DNA from: Leptolyngbya ohadii IS1
GTDB taxonomy: Bacteria > Cyanobacteriota > Cyanobacteriia > Elainellales > Elainellaceae
Assembly: GCF_002215035.1 (NCBI RefSeq)
Contig: NZ_NKFP01000006.1
Location: 199,083 to 263,082 of the forward strand
Length of the DNA stretch: 64,000 nucleotides
Direction: 5' to 3'
Under the pieces are notes generated by a model, which saw only the letters and a list, made by a program, of their open reading frames with translations, searched no databases and was not told where the DNA came from. Shown here one piece after another: positions 1 through 9,001 of the stretch. Made by a program: the position numbers and the translations under genes. Position 1 is the first letter of the stretch. Each line of letters begins with the position of its first letter.

Positions 1-53
1 TAGGTGAGCTACGTTGTAAAGACAAATTTCCAGTTGAGTCGCGCCACTCCTAA

Positions 54-247
54 CGCCCCCTAAATTCCCCACTTGTTTTTTGCCGCGCTTGAAGCGCGAG
101 TTGGGGGACTTCCACTCCCTATAGGTTAGGCGATCACCTCCGGAAGCTGTGCAAAGCGATCGAGTCGTTCTATAGGCAGAATACATTCCTGTTCCACAAG
201 AGAAACTGGAAGATTCAAAGTCTCCCAGAATTGGGGATTGAGGGGGC
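54..247. repeat. Diverged MITE-like palindromic element downstream of gcvP
   Basis: The 375 bases left of gcvP hold no credible gene. A CGCCCCCTAAATTCCCCAC arm starts at 54, with an internal hairpin around GCGCTTGAAGCGC, and a rough inverted partner (TTGGGGATTGAGGGGGC) ends near 247. The same arm sequences recur in cleaner copies at 29861-29972, 48541-48680 and 56083-56217, so this looks like an old member of that family. The middle (120-220) is not recognisable. Confidence 0.5.
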
Positions 248-375
248 AGCAAGACCTTGAACGCCGACAGACTAAGCTGTATGTACACATCTGTATGTGT
301 ACAAGTAGCCCAATTGGGGAGAAGGATCTGGGGGATGAGGTCTGCTGCACATAGATCGATCGCCCTAACCTCCGA

Positions 376-3349
376 CTACTCTTGATACGCTTCCATAGGC
401 AGACAGGAACACACCAAATTTCGATCGCCATAGGCATTGTCGATTCTTGCCACGGCTGCCCAGAATTTATTGGTCTTTGTCCAGGCGGTCGGGTAGGCGG
501 CGCGTTCGCGGGAGTAAGGGCGTTCCCAGGTATCCGTGAGTAGGGCGGCAGCGGTGTGGGGTGCGTTCTTAAGCAAATTGTTTTCGCGATCGACTTCTCC
601 GGCTTCAATTTCACGGATTTCTTCCCGGATAGCGATCATGGCATCGCAGAAGCGATCGAGTTCTTGCAGGGATTCGCTTTCGGTCGGTTCTACCATGACT
701 GTACCTGCCACGGGCCACGAGACAGTTGGGGGGTGGAAGCCGTAGTCAATCAGCCGCTTGGCGATGTCGTCTACTTCGATGCCTGCCGTCTTTTTGAACT
801 GCCGCAGATCCAGAATGCACTCGTGCGCCACTAAGCCATTCTTGCCCTTATAAAGGACAGGATAGTGACCCTCCAGGCGCTTGGCGATGTAGTTGGCGTT
901 GAGGATTGCCACTTCGGTTGCGCGAGTCAGCCCAGAGCCGCCCATCATGGCGATGTACATCCAGGAGATTGGCAGAATGCTGCCGCTGCCCCAGGGAGCC
1001 GCCGAAACTGCGCCGATGTGGGATTGCTCAGAATTGCCGAACATCTCGACGATCGCATGACCCGGCAGAAAGGGAACTAAGTGAGACTGTACGCCGATCG
1101 GACCCATGCCCGGACCCCCGCCGCCGTGGGGAATACAGAAAGTCTTGTGCAGGTTCAGATGACACACATCCGCGCCAAAGTCTGCGGGACGACATAATCC
1201 CACCTGGGCGTTCATATTCGCTCCGTCCATGTAGACCTGTCCGCCGTTGGCGTGGACGATTTCGCAGATCTCACGGATGCCTTCCTCAAATACGCCGTGG
1301 GTCGAGGGGTAAGTGACCATCAACGCCGACAGATTATCCCGGTGCTGCTCTGCTTTTTTGCGTAAATCTTCGATGTCAATATTGCCTTCACTGTCGCAGG
1401 CGATCGGCACCACTTTCATCCCTGCCATGACTGCACTCGCCGGATTGGTTCCGTGGGCAGATTCGGGAATCAGACAGACCTTACGATGTCCCTCACCCCG
1501 CGACTCGTGGTATTGACGAATTACGAGCAGTCCGGTGTACTCACCCTGCGAACCCGCATTTGGCTGGAGGGAAATGCCTGCGAACCCAGTAATTTCTGAG
1601 AGCCACTGTTCTAACTGTCGGAACATCACCTGATAGCCCTGCGCCTGATCGATCGGCACAAAGGGGTGGATTTGCCCAAACTCTGTCCAGGTAATCGGAA
1701 TCATCTCCGAGGTAGCATTCAGCTTCATCGTGCAGGAGCCAAGCGGAATCATTGCCGTCGTCAGCGACAGATCCTTCGACTGGAGGCGATAGAGATACCG
1801 CAGCATCTCGGTTTCCGATCGATAGGCGGAGAAGACGGGATGGGTGAGGTAGGGGGTGGTGCGGGTGAGGGTGGAGTGGATGGGTGGATGGGTGGATGGG
1901 TGAGTGGGTGGATGGGAAGAGGGTGAGGAGGTCAGTGAGGTCTTGAGGAGTGGTGGTTTCGTCTAGGGTGATGCCGATCGCGTCTTTATCGATGGGGCGG
2001 AGGTTGATTTGGTGGGCGATCGCGTTTTCCAGGATAGATTCTTGCTGGTTGCCGACTTCGATGCGGAGGGTGTCAAAGTAGGTGTCGCTGACTTTGTAGC
2101 CCTGCTGCTGGAGTTGGGTGGCGAGGTAGCGGGTGAGGGTGTGGATGCGATCGGCAATTTGTTTTAAGCCTTCCGCGCCGTGGTAGACGGCATACATTCC
2201 GGCGATCACTGCCAGGAGGACTTGAGCCGTGCAGATGTTGCTGGTGGCTTTGTCGCGGCGAATATGCTGTTCGCGGGTCTGGAGGGCGAGACGGAGGGCG
2301 GGCTGTCCGAGGGCATCTTTGGAAACGCCGACAAGTCTGCCGGGAATCTGTCGCTTGTATGCTTCTTTGGTGGCGAAATAGGCGGCGTGGGGTCCACCGT
2401 ATCCAAGAGGTACGCCCAATCGCTGGGTGCTTCCAACTGCAATGTCTGCCCCAAATTCTCCGGGGGGCTTCAGCAGGGTGAGGCTGAGAATATCGGCAGC
2501 AACCGTTACCAGTGCGCCTGCGGCATGGGCACGATCGACAAATTCCTGGTAGTCAAAGATTGCGCCGTCTGTGGCGGGATATTGCAGCAGCACACCGAAT
2601 ACAGGTGTATCAAATTCAAAGGTGCGGTGGTCGCCCACAATTACGTCAATTCCCAGGGGCAGGGCGCGGGTTTTCACTACGTCGATCGTCTGCGGGTGGC
2701 AGAGTTCCGAAACCCAGAAAGCGTTGGCTTTGCCCTTGTGGAGTCCGTAGCTCATTGCCATTGCTTCCGCCGCAGCCGTGGCTTCGTCCAGCAGGGAGGC
2801 GTTGGCAATCTCCAGCCCGGTCAGGTCAATCACCATCGTCTGGAAGTTGAGCAGTGCTTCGAGTCTTCCCTGGGCGATTTCGGGCTGATAGGGGGTGTAC
2901 TGGGTGTACCAGCCAGGATTTTCCAGAATGTTGCGCTGGATCACCGGGGGCGTAATGCAGTTGGCGTAGCCCATGCCGATGAACGATCGGTAAATTTTGT
3001 TTTTGGAGGCGATCCCCTTCAGGTCTGCCAGTGCCTCTGCTTCGCTGCGAGGATTGTCAATTTGCAGCGGACGGTTCAGCCGAATCGAAGCGGGTACTGC
3101 CTGATCAATCAGGTCTGCCAGCGACTGAAAGCCGAGCAATGCCAGCATTTGCTGAATCTCTGCTTCGCGGGGTCCAATGTGGCGCTGCTCAAAATCGGCG
3201 GGTAGACCGGGAAGCGCAGCTTGGACTTTGCCATTCTTAGCGGCTGGGGTACTGCTGGCGGAGGATTCAGACGAACTCGCCTGAGATTGCGGTTGGGATG
3301 GCTCGGTCTCAGACAGGTCTTGCAGGTCGCTGTAGAAGGCTGACGACAT
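376..3349 (-). pseudogene. gcvP: Glycine dehydrogenase (P protein), frameshifted in an octamer repeat
   Basis: This is the pyridoxal-phosphate decarboxylase of the glycine cleavage system. The N-terminal half (3349 down to about 1870) carries family features such as [13 protein letters not shown], followed by [18 protein letters not shown]. The C-terminal half (about 1870 to 376) continues in another frame with [23 protein letters not shown] and includes the cofactor-lysine region [17 protein letters not shown]. The two frames meet inside a tandem octamer array at 1874-1915 (minus-strand unit CCATCCAC, five units, one variant). Adding one unit, or losing two, would restore a single reading frame of about 990 residues, close to the family length. 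As given, the first frame ends at 1541, giving a truncated 602-residue product without the lysine site. A sequencing or assembly slip in the repeat is the main alternative to a real, possibly reversible, mutation. gcvH lies 250 bp upstream; gcvT is not in the window. Confidence 0.9.
1874..1915 (-). repeat. Intragenic octamer tandem array in gcvP
   Basis: On the minus strand the units read CCATCCAC, CCACTCAC, then CCATCCAC three times. It lies where bacterial P proteins have the variable linker between the two halves. Because 8 is not a multiple of 3, each unit gained or lost changes the frame. Confidence 0.85.
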
Positions 3350-3596
3350 AGCGGAGGACGCAGATAGGGGGATAGAAAACAGATCGGTTTCGCGAAGATC
3401 AGCTTACAGATCAGAACGAATCTGAAGGATCGGAAAAATCCTTGCTCGACAGTATGAACTGAAGCGATCGATTCTGCAACAATCCGAAACAAATTAACCT
3501 GCAACAACTATAGCGCAGTCCCCCCTGAGGCGTCTTTTGCCCAATTCGCCCTCCAATTTTTGCCTTCAATCTAGTCGGCTTTTATTGCCTTTTTAC

Positions 3597-3986
3597 TTAC
3601 TCGCCTTCAACCTGGGCGCGATACTCGTTCGCTGACAGGGCACCCTCTAAGTCAGACGCATCGGCAATGCGAACCTTGAGCATCCAGGCTTGCCCGTAGG
3701 GATCGTCCGCCAACTGCTCCGGTGTATCCAGCAGGGGATCATTCCGTTCTACGACCGTTCCCGTCACAGGCGCGACCAGATCTTCCACGGCTTTCACCGA
3801 TTCCACCGTGCCAAAAGCCTCGCCCTTTGTCAGTTCCGCGCCCACTTCCGGCAGTTCCAGAAATACGATGTCGCCGAGCTGATCGACCGCAAAGGCGGTA
3901 ATGCCGATCGTCACCATCTCCCCTTCTAAACGGGCATACTCATGGGAGTCCTGATATTTCAGGTCTTCAGGATAGTCGAATGCCAT
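3597..3986 (-). CDS. gcvH: Glycine cleavage system H protein
   Basis: This is the lipoyl-carrying shuttle protein of the glycine cleavage complex, 129 residues from the chosen start. The lipoylation lysine lies in [12 protein letters not shown], the family signature. The ATG at 3986 (MAFDYPEDL) is preferred over a start six codons upstream, because AGAGGGA sits just before it as a ribosome-binding site and homologues begin here. The gene lies 247 bp upstream of the broken gcvP on the same strand, so the two may be cotranscribed. No glycine riboswitch could be recognised in front of it. Confidence 0.95.
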   Translation of the reverse strand: MAFDYPEDLKYQDSHEYARLEGEMVTIGITAFAVDQLGDIVFLELPEVGAELTKGEAFGTVESVKAVEDLVAPVTGTVVERNDPLLDTPEQLADDPYGQAWMLKVRIADASDLEGALSANEYRAQVEGE

Positions 3987-4231
3987 AGGTTCCCTCTTCA
4001 ACAAAAATCGAGCGCTACCTCACCAGATAATAATGAGTACAGCGGCAAGCAATACAACTTGTATCTGATAAGCAGTTAGAAACACCCTCCAACCATACCC
4101 TAGAATTATCCGATCCGTGGAGGGGCAACACTTAAAGACTTTTAGAGACTGCTAGCGTTGCATCCGTCTATCCTGCTTTTCTATTCCGCTCGATCGATCG
4201 CGTATTCGTGCATCCCGTTAACAAAAACTCT

Positions 4232-6340
4232 ATGGGCGTTCGCTATACCTACACCTACGGCAACTTTCAGCTTGCCCACGGCAAAGCATTTCCGTTTGGG
4301 GCATCCGTTGTGCCGGGGGGTGTCAATTTCTCGATTTACTCCAACCATGCCACCGCAGCCACGCTGGTTCTCTACCACAAAGGGCAGCCAGAGCCATTCG
4401 CCGAAATTCCCTTTCTGCGGGAGTTCCGGCTGGGCAACGTGGTCAGCATGGTTGTTCTAGATCTGGACTACGAGAATCTGGAGTACGGCTACCGGATTGA
4501 CGGTCCCTACAGTCCGCGTGAGGGACATCGATTTGACCCCACAAAAATTTTGCTTGACCCTTACGCCCAGGCGATCGGCGGACGGGAAATCTGGGGCGAA
4601 ACGCCTAGAAGCAACGATTTCTATCCCTACCGTGCCCGGATTGTGACGGAGGACTTTAACTGGGAGGACGATCGCCCCCTGGAGATTCCAACGGAAGATC
4701 TGGTGATCTACGAAATGCACGTTCGAGGGTTTACCCGTCATGCCTCCTCCGGTGTGAGTTCAGACAAACGAGGCACCTACGCGGGACTGATCGAAAAGAT
4801 TCCCTACCTGAAGGAGCTGGGGGTAAACTGCGTTGAGCTAATGCCCATCTTTGAGTTTGACGAACTGGACAACCCGCGCCAGAATCCCCTCACGGGCGAA
4901 CGGCTATATAACTACTGGGGCTACAGCACGATCGGCTTTTATGCGCCCAAGGCAGGCTATTCCTCTGCACCCGGTCAGCAGGTGAACGAACTGAAAACCC
5001 TGATTAAAGCCCTGCACCATAACGGCATCGAAGTGATTTTAGACGTGGTGTTTAACCACACCGCTGAGGGCAACGAACAGGGCGAAACCATCTCCTTTCG
5101 CGGGTTGGACAACAAGACGTACTATATGCTGGCTCCCGACGGCAGCTATTACAACTTCAGCGGCTGCGGCAATACGCTCAACTGCAATCATCCGGTCGTT
5201 CGTAACTTTGTGCTGGACTGCTTGCGTTACTGGGCATCGGAGTATCACATCGACGGATTCCGGTTCGACCTGGCTTCGATTCTGGGACGGGCACCCAACG
5301 GAGAACCGCTGATCAATCCACCGCTGCTGGAAATTCTGGCGTACGATCCGGTGCTGGCAAAGTGCAAGCTCATCGCAGAGGCATGGGATGCGGGCGGTTT
5401 ATATCAGGTGGGATCGTTTCCCCGCTATCACCAGCGGTGGGAAGAGTGGAACGGCAAATATCGCGATGCGATGCGGAACTTTCTTAAAGGCACAGGAGAT
5501 GTTAAAGAGATTGCGCTGAGGTTGCAGGGTTCACCAGATTTATACGCCAAATCGGGCGGCACGGTAGATAGCTCGGTGAATTTCATCACAGCACATGATG
5601 GATTCACTCTGGCAGATCTGGTTTCATATAACGAGAAACACAACGAAGCAAACGGCGAAGATAGCCGCGATGGTGCAAACGATAATGAAAGCTGGAACTG
5701 CGGCGTAGAAGGTGTGACTGCTGACCCGGATATTTTGAATTTACGCCAGCGGCAAATGCGAAACGCGATCGCCCTCCTGATGGTGAGTCAGGGAATTCCG
5801 ATGATTCTGATGGGGGATGAAATGGGTCGATCGCAGCAGGGCAATAACAACACCTACTGTCACGATTCGGAATTAAATTGGCTGAATTGGAATCTGCTAA
5901 AAACCAACCTCTCTTTCTTCCGCTTTGTTAAAAACTGCATTGCCTTCCGTCATGCTCACCCGATGCTGCGGAATCGGCAATTCTTCACAGGAGAAGACTA
6001 CATGGGCTTTGGCTTTCCCGACATTAGCTGGCACGGGGTCGAAGCCGGAAAACCTGACTGGGCAGACTACTCCCGCGCCCTCGCCTTTCTGCTCTGCGGC
6101 AAATATGCTAAAGGCGGCACGGAACACGACGATTTTATCTACGTGGCAATGAACACCCACTGGGAACCCCATTCCTTTGAGCTTCCCAAACTTCCCCCTG
6201 GCTTAACCTGGCACACCTTCATCAACACCTTCGCCAAATCTCCGCAGGACATCCATGAACCGGGGACAGAACCGTCGATCGTGAATCAGAAACAAATTTT
6301 GGTCGGAGAACGATCGGTTGTGGTGCTGTTGGGGAAGTGA
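4232..6340 (+). CDS. glgX: Glycogen debranching enzyme (isoamylase type, GH13)
   Basis: The enzyme hydrolyses alpha-1,6 branch points of glycogen in the cytoplasm; about 702 residues. The N-terminal CBM48 domain covers roughly residues 20-120, followed by the GH13 barrel. Counting from a possible GTG start at 4208, the nucleophile is Asp354 (GFRFDLAS), the acid/base Glu391 (EAWDAGG) and the transition-state Asp464 (AHDGFTLADL), all present. The ATG at 4232 (MGVRYTYTYG) is a plausible start, but no strong ribosome-binding site decides between it and the upstream GTG. Downstream, after the stop, is a short GATGGGTG octamer patch. A second GH13 gene lies at 28165, so storage-glucan metabolism is represented twice in the window. 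Confidence 0.93.
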   Translation: MGVRYTYTYGNFQLAHGKAFPFGASVVPGGVNFSIYSNHATAATLVLYHKGQPEPFAEIPFLREFRLGNVVSMVVLDLDYENLEYGYRIDGPYSPREGHRFDPTKILLDPYAQAIGGREIWGETPRSNDFYPYRARIVTEDFNWEDDRPLEIPTEDLVIYEMHVRGFTRHASSGVSSDKRGTYAGLIEKIPYLKELGVNCVELMPIFEFDELDNPRQNPLTGERLYNYWGYSTIGFYAPKAGYSSAPGQQVNELKTLIKALHHNGIEVILDVVFNHTAEGNEQGETISFRGLDNKTYYMLAPDGSYYNFSGCGNTLNCNHPVVRNFVLDCLRYWASEYHIDGFRFDLASILGRAPNGEPLINPPLLEILAYDPVLAKCKLIAEAWDAGGLYQVGSFPRYHQRWEEWNGKYRDAMRNFLKGTGDVKEIALRLQGSPDLYAKSGGTVDSSVNFITAHDGFTLADLVSYNEKHNEANGEDSRDGANDNESWNCGVEGVTADPDILNLRQRQMRNAIALLMVSQGIPMILMGDEMGRSQQGNNNTYCHDSELNWLNWNLLKTNLSFFRFVKNCIAFRHAHPMLRNRQFFTGEDYMGFGFPDISWHGVEAGKPDWADYSRALAFLLCGKYAKGGTEHDDFIYVAMNTHWEPHSFELPKLPPGLTWHTFINTFAKSPQDIHEPGTEPSIVNQKQILVGERSVVVLLGK

Positions 6341-6366
6341 GGGGATGGGTGGATGGGTAGATGCGG
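6341..6366 (+). repeat. Short GGATGGGT octamer patch after glgX
   Basis: About three units of the octamer family follow the glgX stop codon directly, and G-rich sequence continues to about 6420. The spacer to the next gene (6341-6542) contains nothing else recognisable. Confidence 0.7.
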
Positions 6367-6542
6367 GGGAACAGGAAGGGCAGGGAAGGGGTAGGACACA
6401 GATTGAGCAGGGGGAGAGGAATTTAGGGAAGGGCACGAGGCATCTGGCTAAAGCTGGATGTTTTTCGGTCGATCGTTCAATTATCTTCGTGATGATGAAT
6501 ACAGAAAACATTAATAGCCCTGAGGATTAGTGGGAGTCAGTT

Positions 6543-7427
6543 TTGAGCGAGAGTTTGATTGATAATTTAGTTGATCGGCTGAAGGAACAGTTTAACGGCA
6601 AGATCCTCGACTGGCAGGAACAGCAGATCGGGCAGCAAACGGTCGTGTTTAGAACTGAATCAATTCAGTCCGGATCGGGGACGCTGTTTTATCGGGCGGC
6701 GGGAGATTGGCAGATACAAACGCCGATTTTCTTTTTGCATGGGTGGGGTATTTCAACGGAACCCTATCAGGAAGTGCTGTCGCTGTTTGCTCGCGATTAT
6801 CCGATCGTTGCTCCAGATTTGCCCAGCTTTGCCCGATCGAGCGATTCGCAATTGTTTACCAGCTATCGCAGCTTTGCCGATCGCCTGATCGAACTGCTGG
6901 ATCTCCTGGGTCTGCCATCCGTGCATCTAGTGGGGCATTCCCTCGGTGGTGGGATTAGCATTTGGCTGGCAGCACATTATCCCGATCGCGTCAAAAGCCT
7001 GACCCTGATCGACAGTACGGGGGTTCCGTCGGGTTCCGTTCCTGAGGTGCTGTTCAGAAGAACGATCGAGATGCCGCTGCAAATTTCCCTGCCGAAATTG
7101 AAGCTTCAGTTTGTCGATATTCCCCAGGTGTTTGGCACAAATTTACTGACGAATCTGCCCAACGTGGTGAGTGCGCTGCTGATTTCGCTGATGGAAGATG
7201 AAACGAGCTTCCTCTCCCGCATTCAGGCTCCTACCCTGGTTCTGTGGTCTCAGAAAGACCTGACAACGCTGCCGCCCTGCGCCGAGACGATGACAGCGCT
7301 GATTCCCAACTCTCGACGAGTTTTTGTGGAGGAGGGCTATCACGAGTGGGGACTGCTCTACCCCGAAAAAATGACGGCGATCGTGCTGGACTTTGTGCGA
7401 TCGGTTATGGCTACGCAGGCAGGATAA
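6543..7427 (+). CDS. Alpha/beta-fold hydrolase
   Basis: A 294-residue protein of the alpha/beta hydrolase superfamily. The oxyanion-hole region is FFLHGWG (about residue 63), the nucleophile elbow GHSLGG places the catalytic serine near residue 133, and EGYHEWG near the C-terminus supplies the histidine. The substrate cannot be inferred. The start is a TTG preceded by GGGAG, because no ATG fits the conserved N-terminus. The last 17 bp overlap the 3' end of the convergent response-regulator gene. Confidence 0.85.
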   Translation: MSESLIDNLVDRLKEQFNGKILDWQEQQIGQQTVVFRTESIQSGSGTLFYRAAGDWQIQTPIFFLHGWGISTEPYQEVLSLFARDYPIVAPDLPSFARSSDSQLFTSYRSFADRLIELLDLLGLPSVHLVGHSLGGGISIWLAAHYPDRVKSLTLIDSTGVPSGSVPEVLFRRTIEMPLQISLPKLKLQFVDIPQVFGTNLLTNLPNVVSALLISLMEDETSFLSRIQAPTLVLWSQKDLTTLPPCAETMTALIPNSRRVFVEEGYHEWGLLYPEKMTAIVLDFVRSVMATQAG

Positions 7428-8439
7428 AACAAAACAGGGTGCCCTGCCCGGAAGGAGACTCGACCCAGAATACGCCCCCGTGCCCTTCCACAATGCGGCG
7501 ACAGTCCGCCAGGCGAATGCCCTCTGCTATATCCGGATCGCTGCCGTAGATGCAAAACTGCCAGCCCCTTCCTCCATCGCTGACCGAGATATAAATTTTG
7601 GGCAGTTGTTCGGGAGAGGTGGACTGAAGCAAACGATCGATCAGGGTTTGGAAAAGCTGAATCAGCAGGATTTCGTCCCCCGGCAGCGTGGGGAGCTGTT
7701 CCGCCTGAAGATTGATCTGCTTCGTCCCGATCGAAGCCTGTAAGCGATCGATCGCCTGCTGGAAAACACGATTGCAATCCACCCATTCTCCAGGCTGCTG
7801 AAAATGAACGGGCGTATCCTGCTGCTTGCCTTCAATTAGGGTTTGCATTCGCTGAGCCGCTGCTCGCACTGAACTGGCTGATGCGGACAGAGGGCTGTCT
7901 GTACCCTTCGCTGTGCCCCGTGCTGTGCCTTTCGCTGTCCCCATTAATTGCTGTAGCGTCCGGCATTCCTGACTCAATGCGGCGACAAACTGCCCCCATT
8001 CTCGATGCGATCGCACCAGGCTTTCCTGATAGTATCCAAGCTGCTTTTGCATCCGGCGAATCTTGAGATGATGCTCCACTCGCGTCAAAATCTCCAGGTC
8101 TTGAAACGGCTTGGTGACAAAATCCGCCCCACCTACTGAAAATGCCTTACCCCGATCGATCGCATCATCGAGGGCAGTCAGAAAGATCACCGGAATTTCC
8201 GCTGTGCGCGGGTCGGCTTTGAGCTGTTCACAGGTTTGATAGCCATCCATCTGCGGCATCCGCACATCCAGCAGGATCAGATCCGGCGGTTTTGCCTGCG
8301 CCGAAGTAATTGCCATGCGTCCGCTCAGGGCTTTTCGCACTTCATTTCCATGCTTTGTCAGCACAAGAGACAGCAAACGTAGATTGTCGGGCGTATCATC
8401 AACGATTAAAATATCGCCTCTCAGAGTTGAATCAAGCAT
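7411..8439 (-). CDS. Response regulator with degenerate kinase-like C-terminus
   Basis: 342 residues. The N-terminal receiver (about 8-125) has the acidic pocket (VDD), phospho-acceptor Asp58 (LILLDVRMPQMDG) and Lys in VTKPF. After a coiled segment comes a region resembling a histidine-kinase core: HREWGQFVAALSQEC sits where the H-box would be but lacks the usual S-H-E-L/F motif. The last 100 residues resemble a HATPase fold (GRGWQFCIYGSDP, GHGGVFWVES, GQGTLFCFIL) with poor ATP-binding boxes. The linker has a small Gly-Thr-Ala repeat (GTAKGTARGTAKGT). It probably acts as an output or adaptor for the large hybrid kinase upstream on the same strand, 26 bp away. Confidence 0.85.
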   Translation of the reverse strand: MLDSTLRGDILIVDDTPDNLRLLSLVLTKHGNEVRKALSGRMAITSAQAKPPDLILLDVRMPQMDGYQTCEQLKADPRTAEIPVIFLTALDDAIDRGKAFSVGGADFVTKPFQDLEILTRVEHHLKIRRMQKQLGYYQESLVRSHREWGQFVAALSQECRTLQQLMGTAKGTARGTAKGTDSPLSASASSVRAAAQRMQTLIEGKQQDTPVHFQQPGEWVDCNRVFQQAIDRLQASIGTKQINLQAEQLPTLPGDEILLIQLFQTLIDRLLQSTSPEQLPKIYISVSDGGRGWQFCIYGSDPDIAEGIRLADCRRIVEGHGGVFWVESPSGQGTLFCFILPA

Positions 8440-8889
8440 AGGTTGACTTAAGCGTTCCTCATGCCTCAGGTTAACTGAGCCGCTTCAGCCAGGATCATCA
8501 GCTCCTCAAACTGGAATTCATTAACCTTTCTGAGCAGGACATCCGCGAGTCCCTCATGTTCCGCAGGAATTTGGTCGATCAGCGTGAGAACCGCACTCGA
8601 ATTCAGCTCGATGCAGAACTGATACAGTTGCTCAATCCAGGCGATCGGCATGACTTTTAGCTGCTCAGCAGTCAGGGAAGGCAGCGACAAATCAGCCAAG
8701 CTAAAACTCATTGAGGACAACCGATCGTTCATCCAGTGATTTGTATAAACATACTCGATCTCCAGATGTTCAGCCAGCTTCTCCAGCAGCACCGCCTGAT
8801 CAAACGGCTTGGGCAAAAAATCATCACAGCCGATCGCCAGCATTTTTTCCCGATCCTCCTCGAAGGCATTTGCCGTCAGGGCGATGATT

Positions 8890-9001
8890 TTGGTGGACAG
8901 GTGGATGGGTGGATGGGTGGATAAGTAGGTAAGGAGTGATCGGTAGGATCATGCGGTTGATTGCTCCCCTGCTCCCCTGCTCCCCTGCTCCCCTGCTCGA
9001 T
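8890..9001 (-). repeat. Double octamer insertion inside the kinase receiver
   Basis: On the minus strand, four full GAGCAGGG units plus a partial one (about 8964-8999) are followed by about 40 bp of unique sequence, then CCACCCAT-type units (about 8893-8922). The insertion falls between the fourth strand and helix of the receiver, where the intact paralogue ending at 33965 has only a short loop (AAEQQAGNAP). Confidence 0.85.

Noticed and set aside
2180-3205. 341-residue open frame antisense to gcvP
   Set aside because: Shadow frame of a GC-rich gene; no start signal or family features.
3987-4231. Glycine riboswitch upstream of gcvH
   Set aside because: No paired aptamer-like structure could be recognised.
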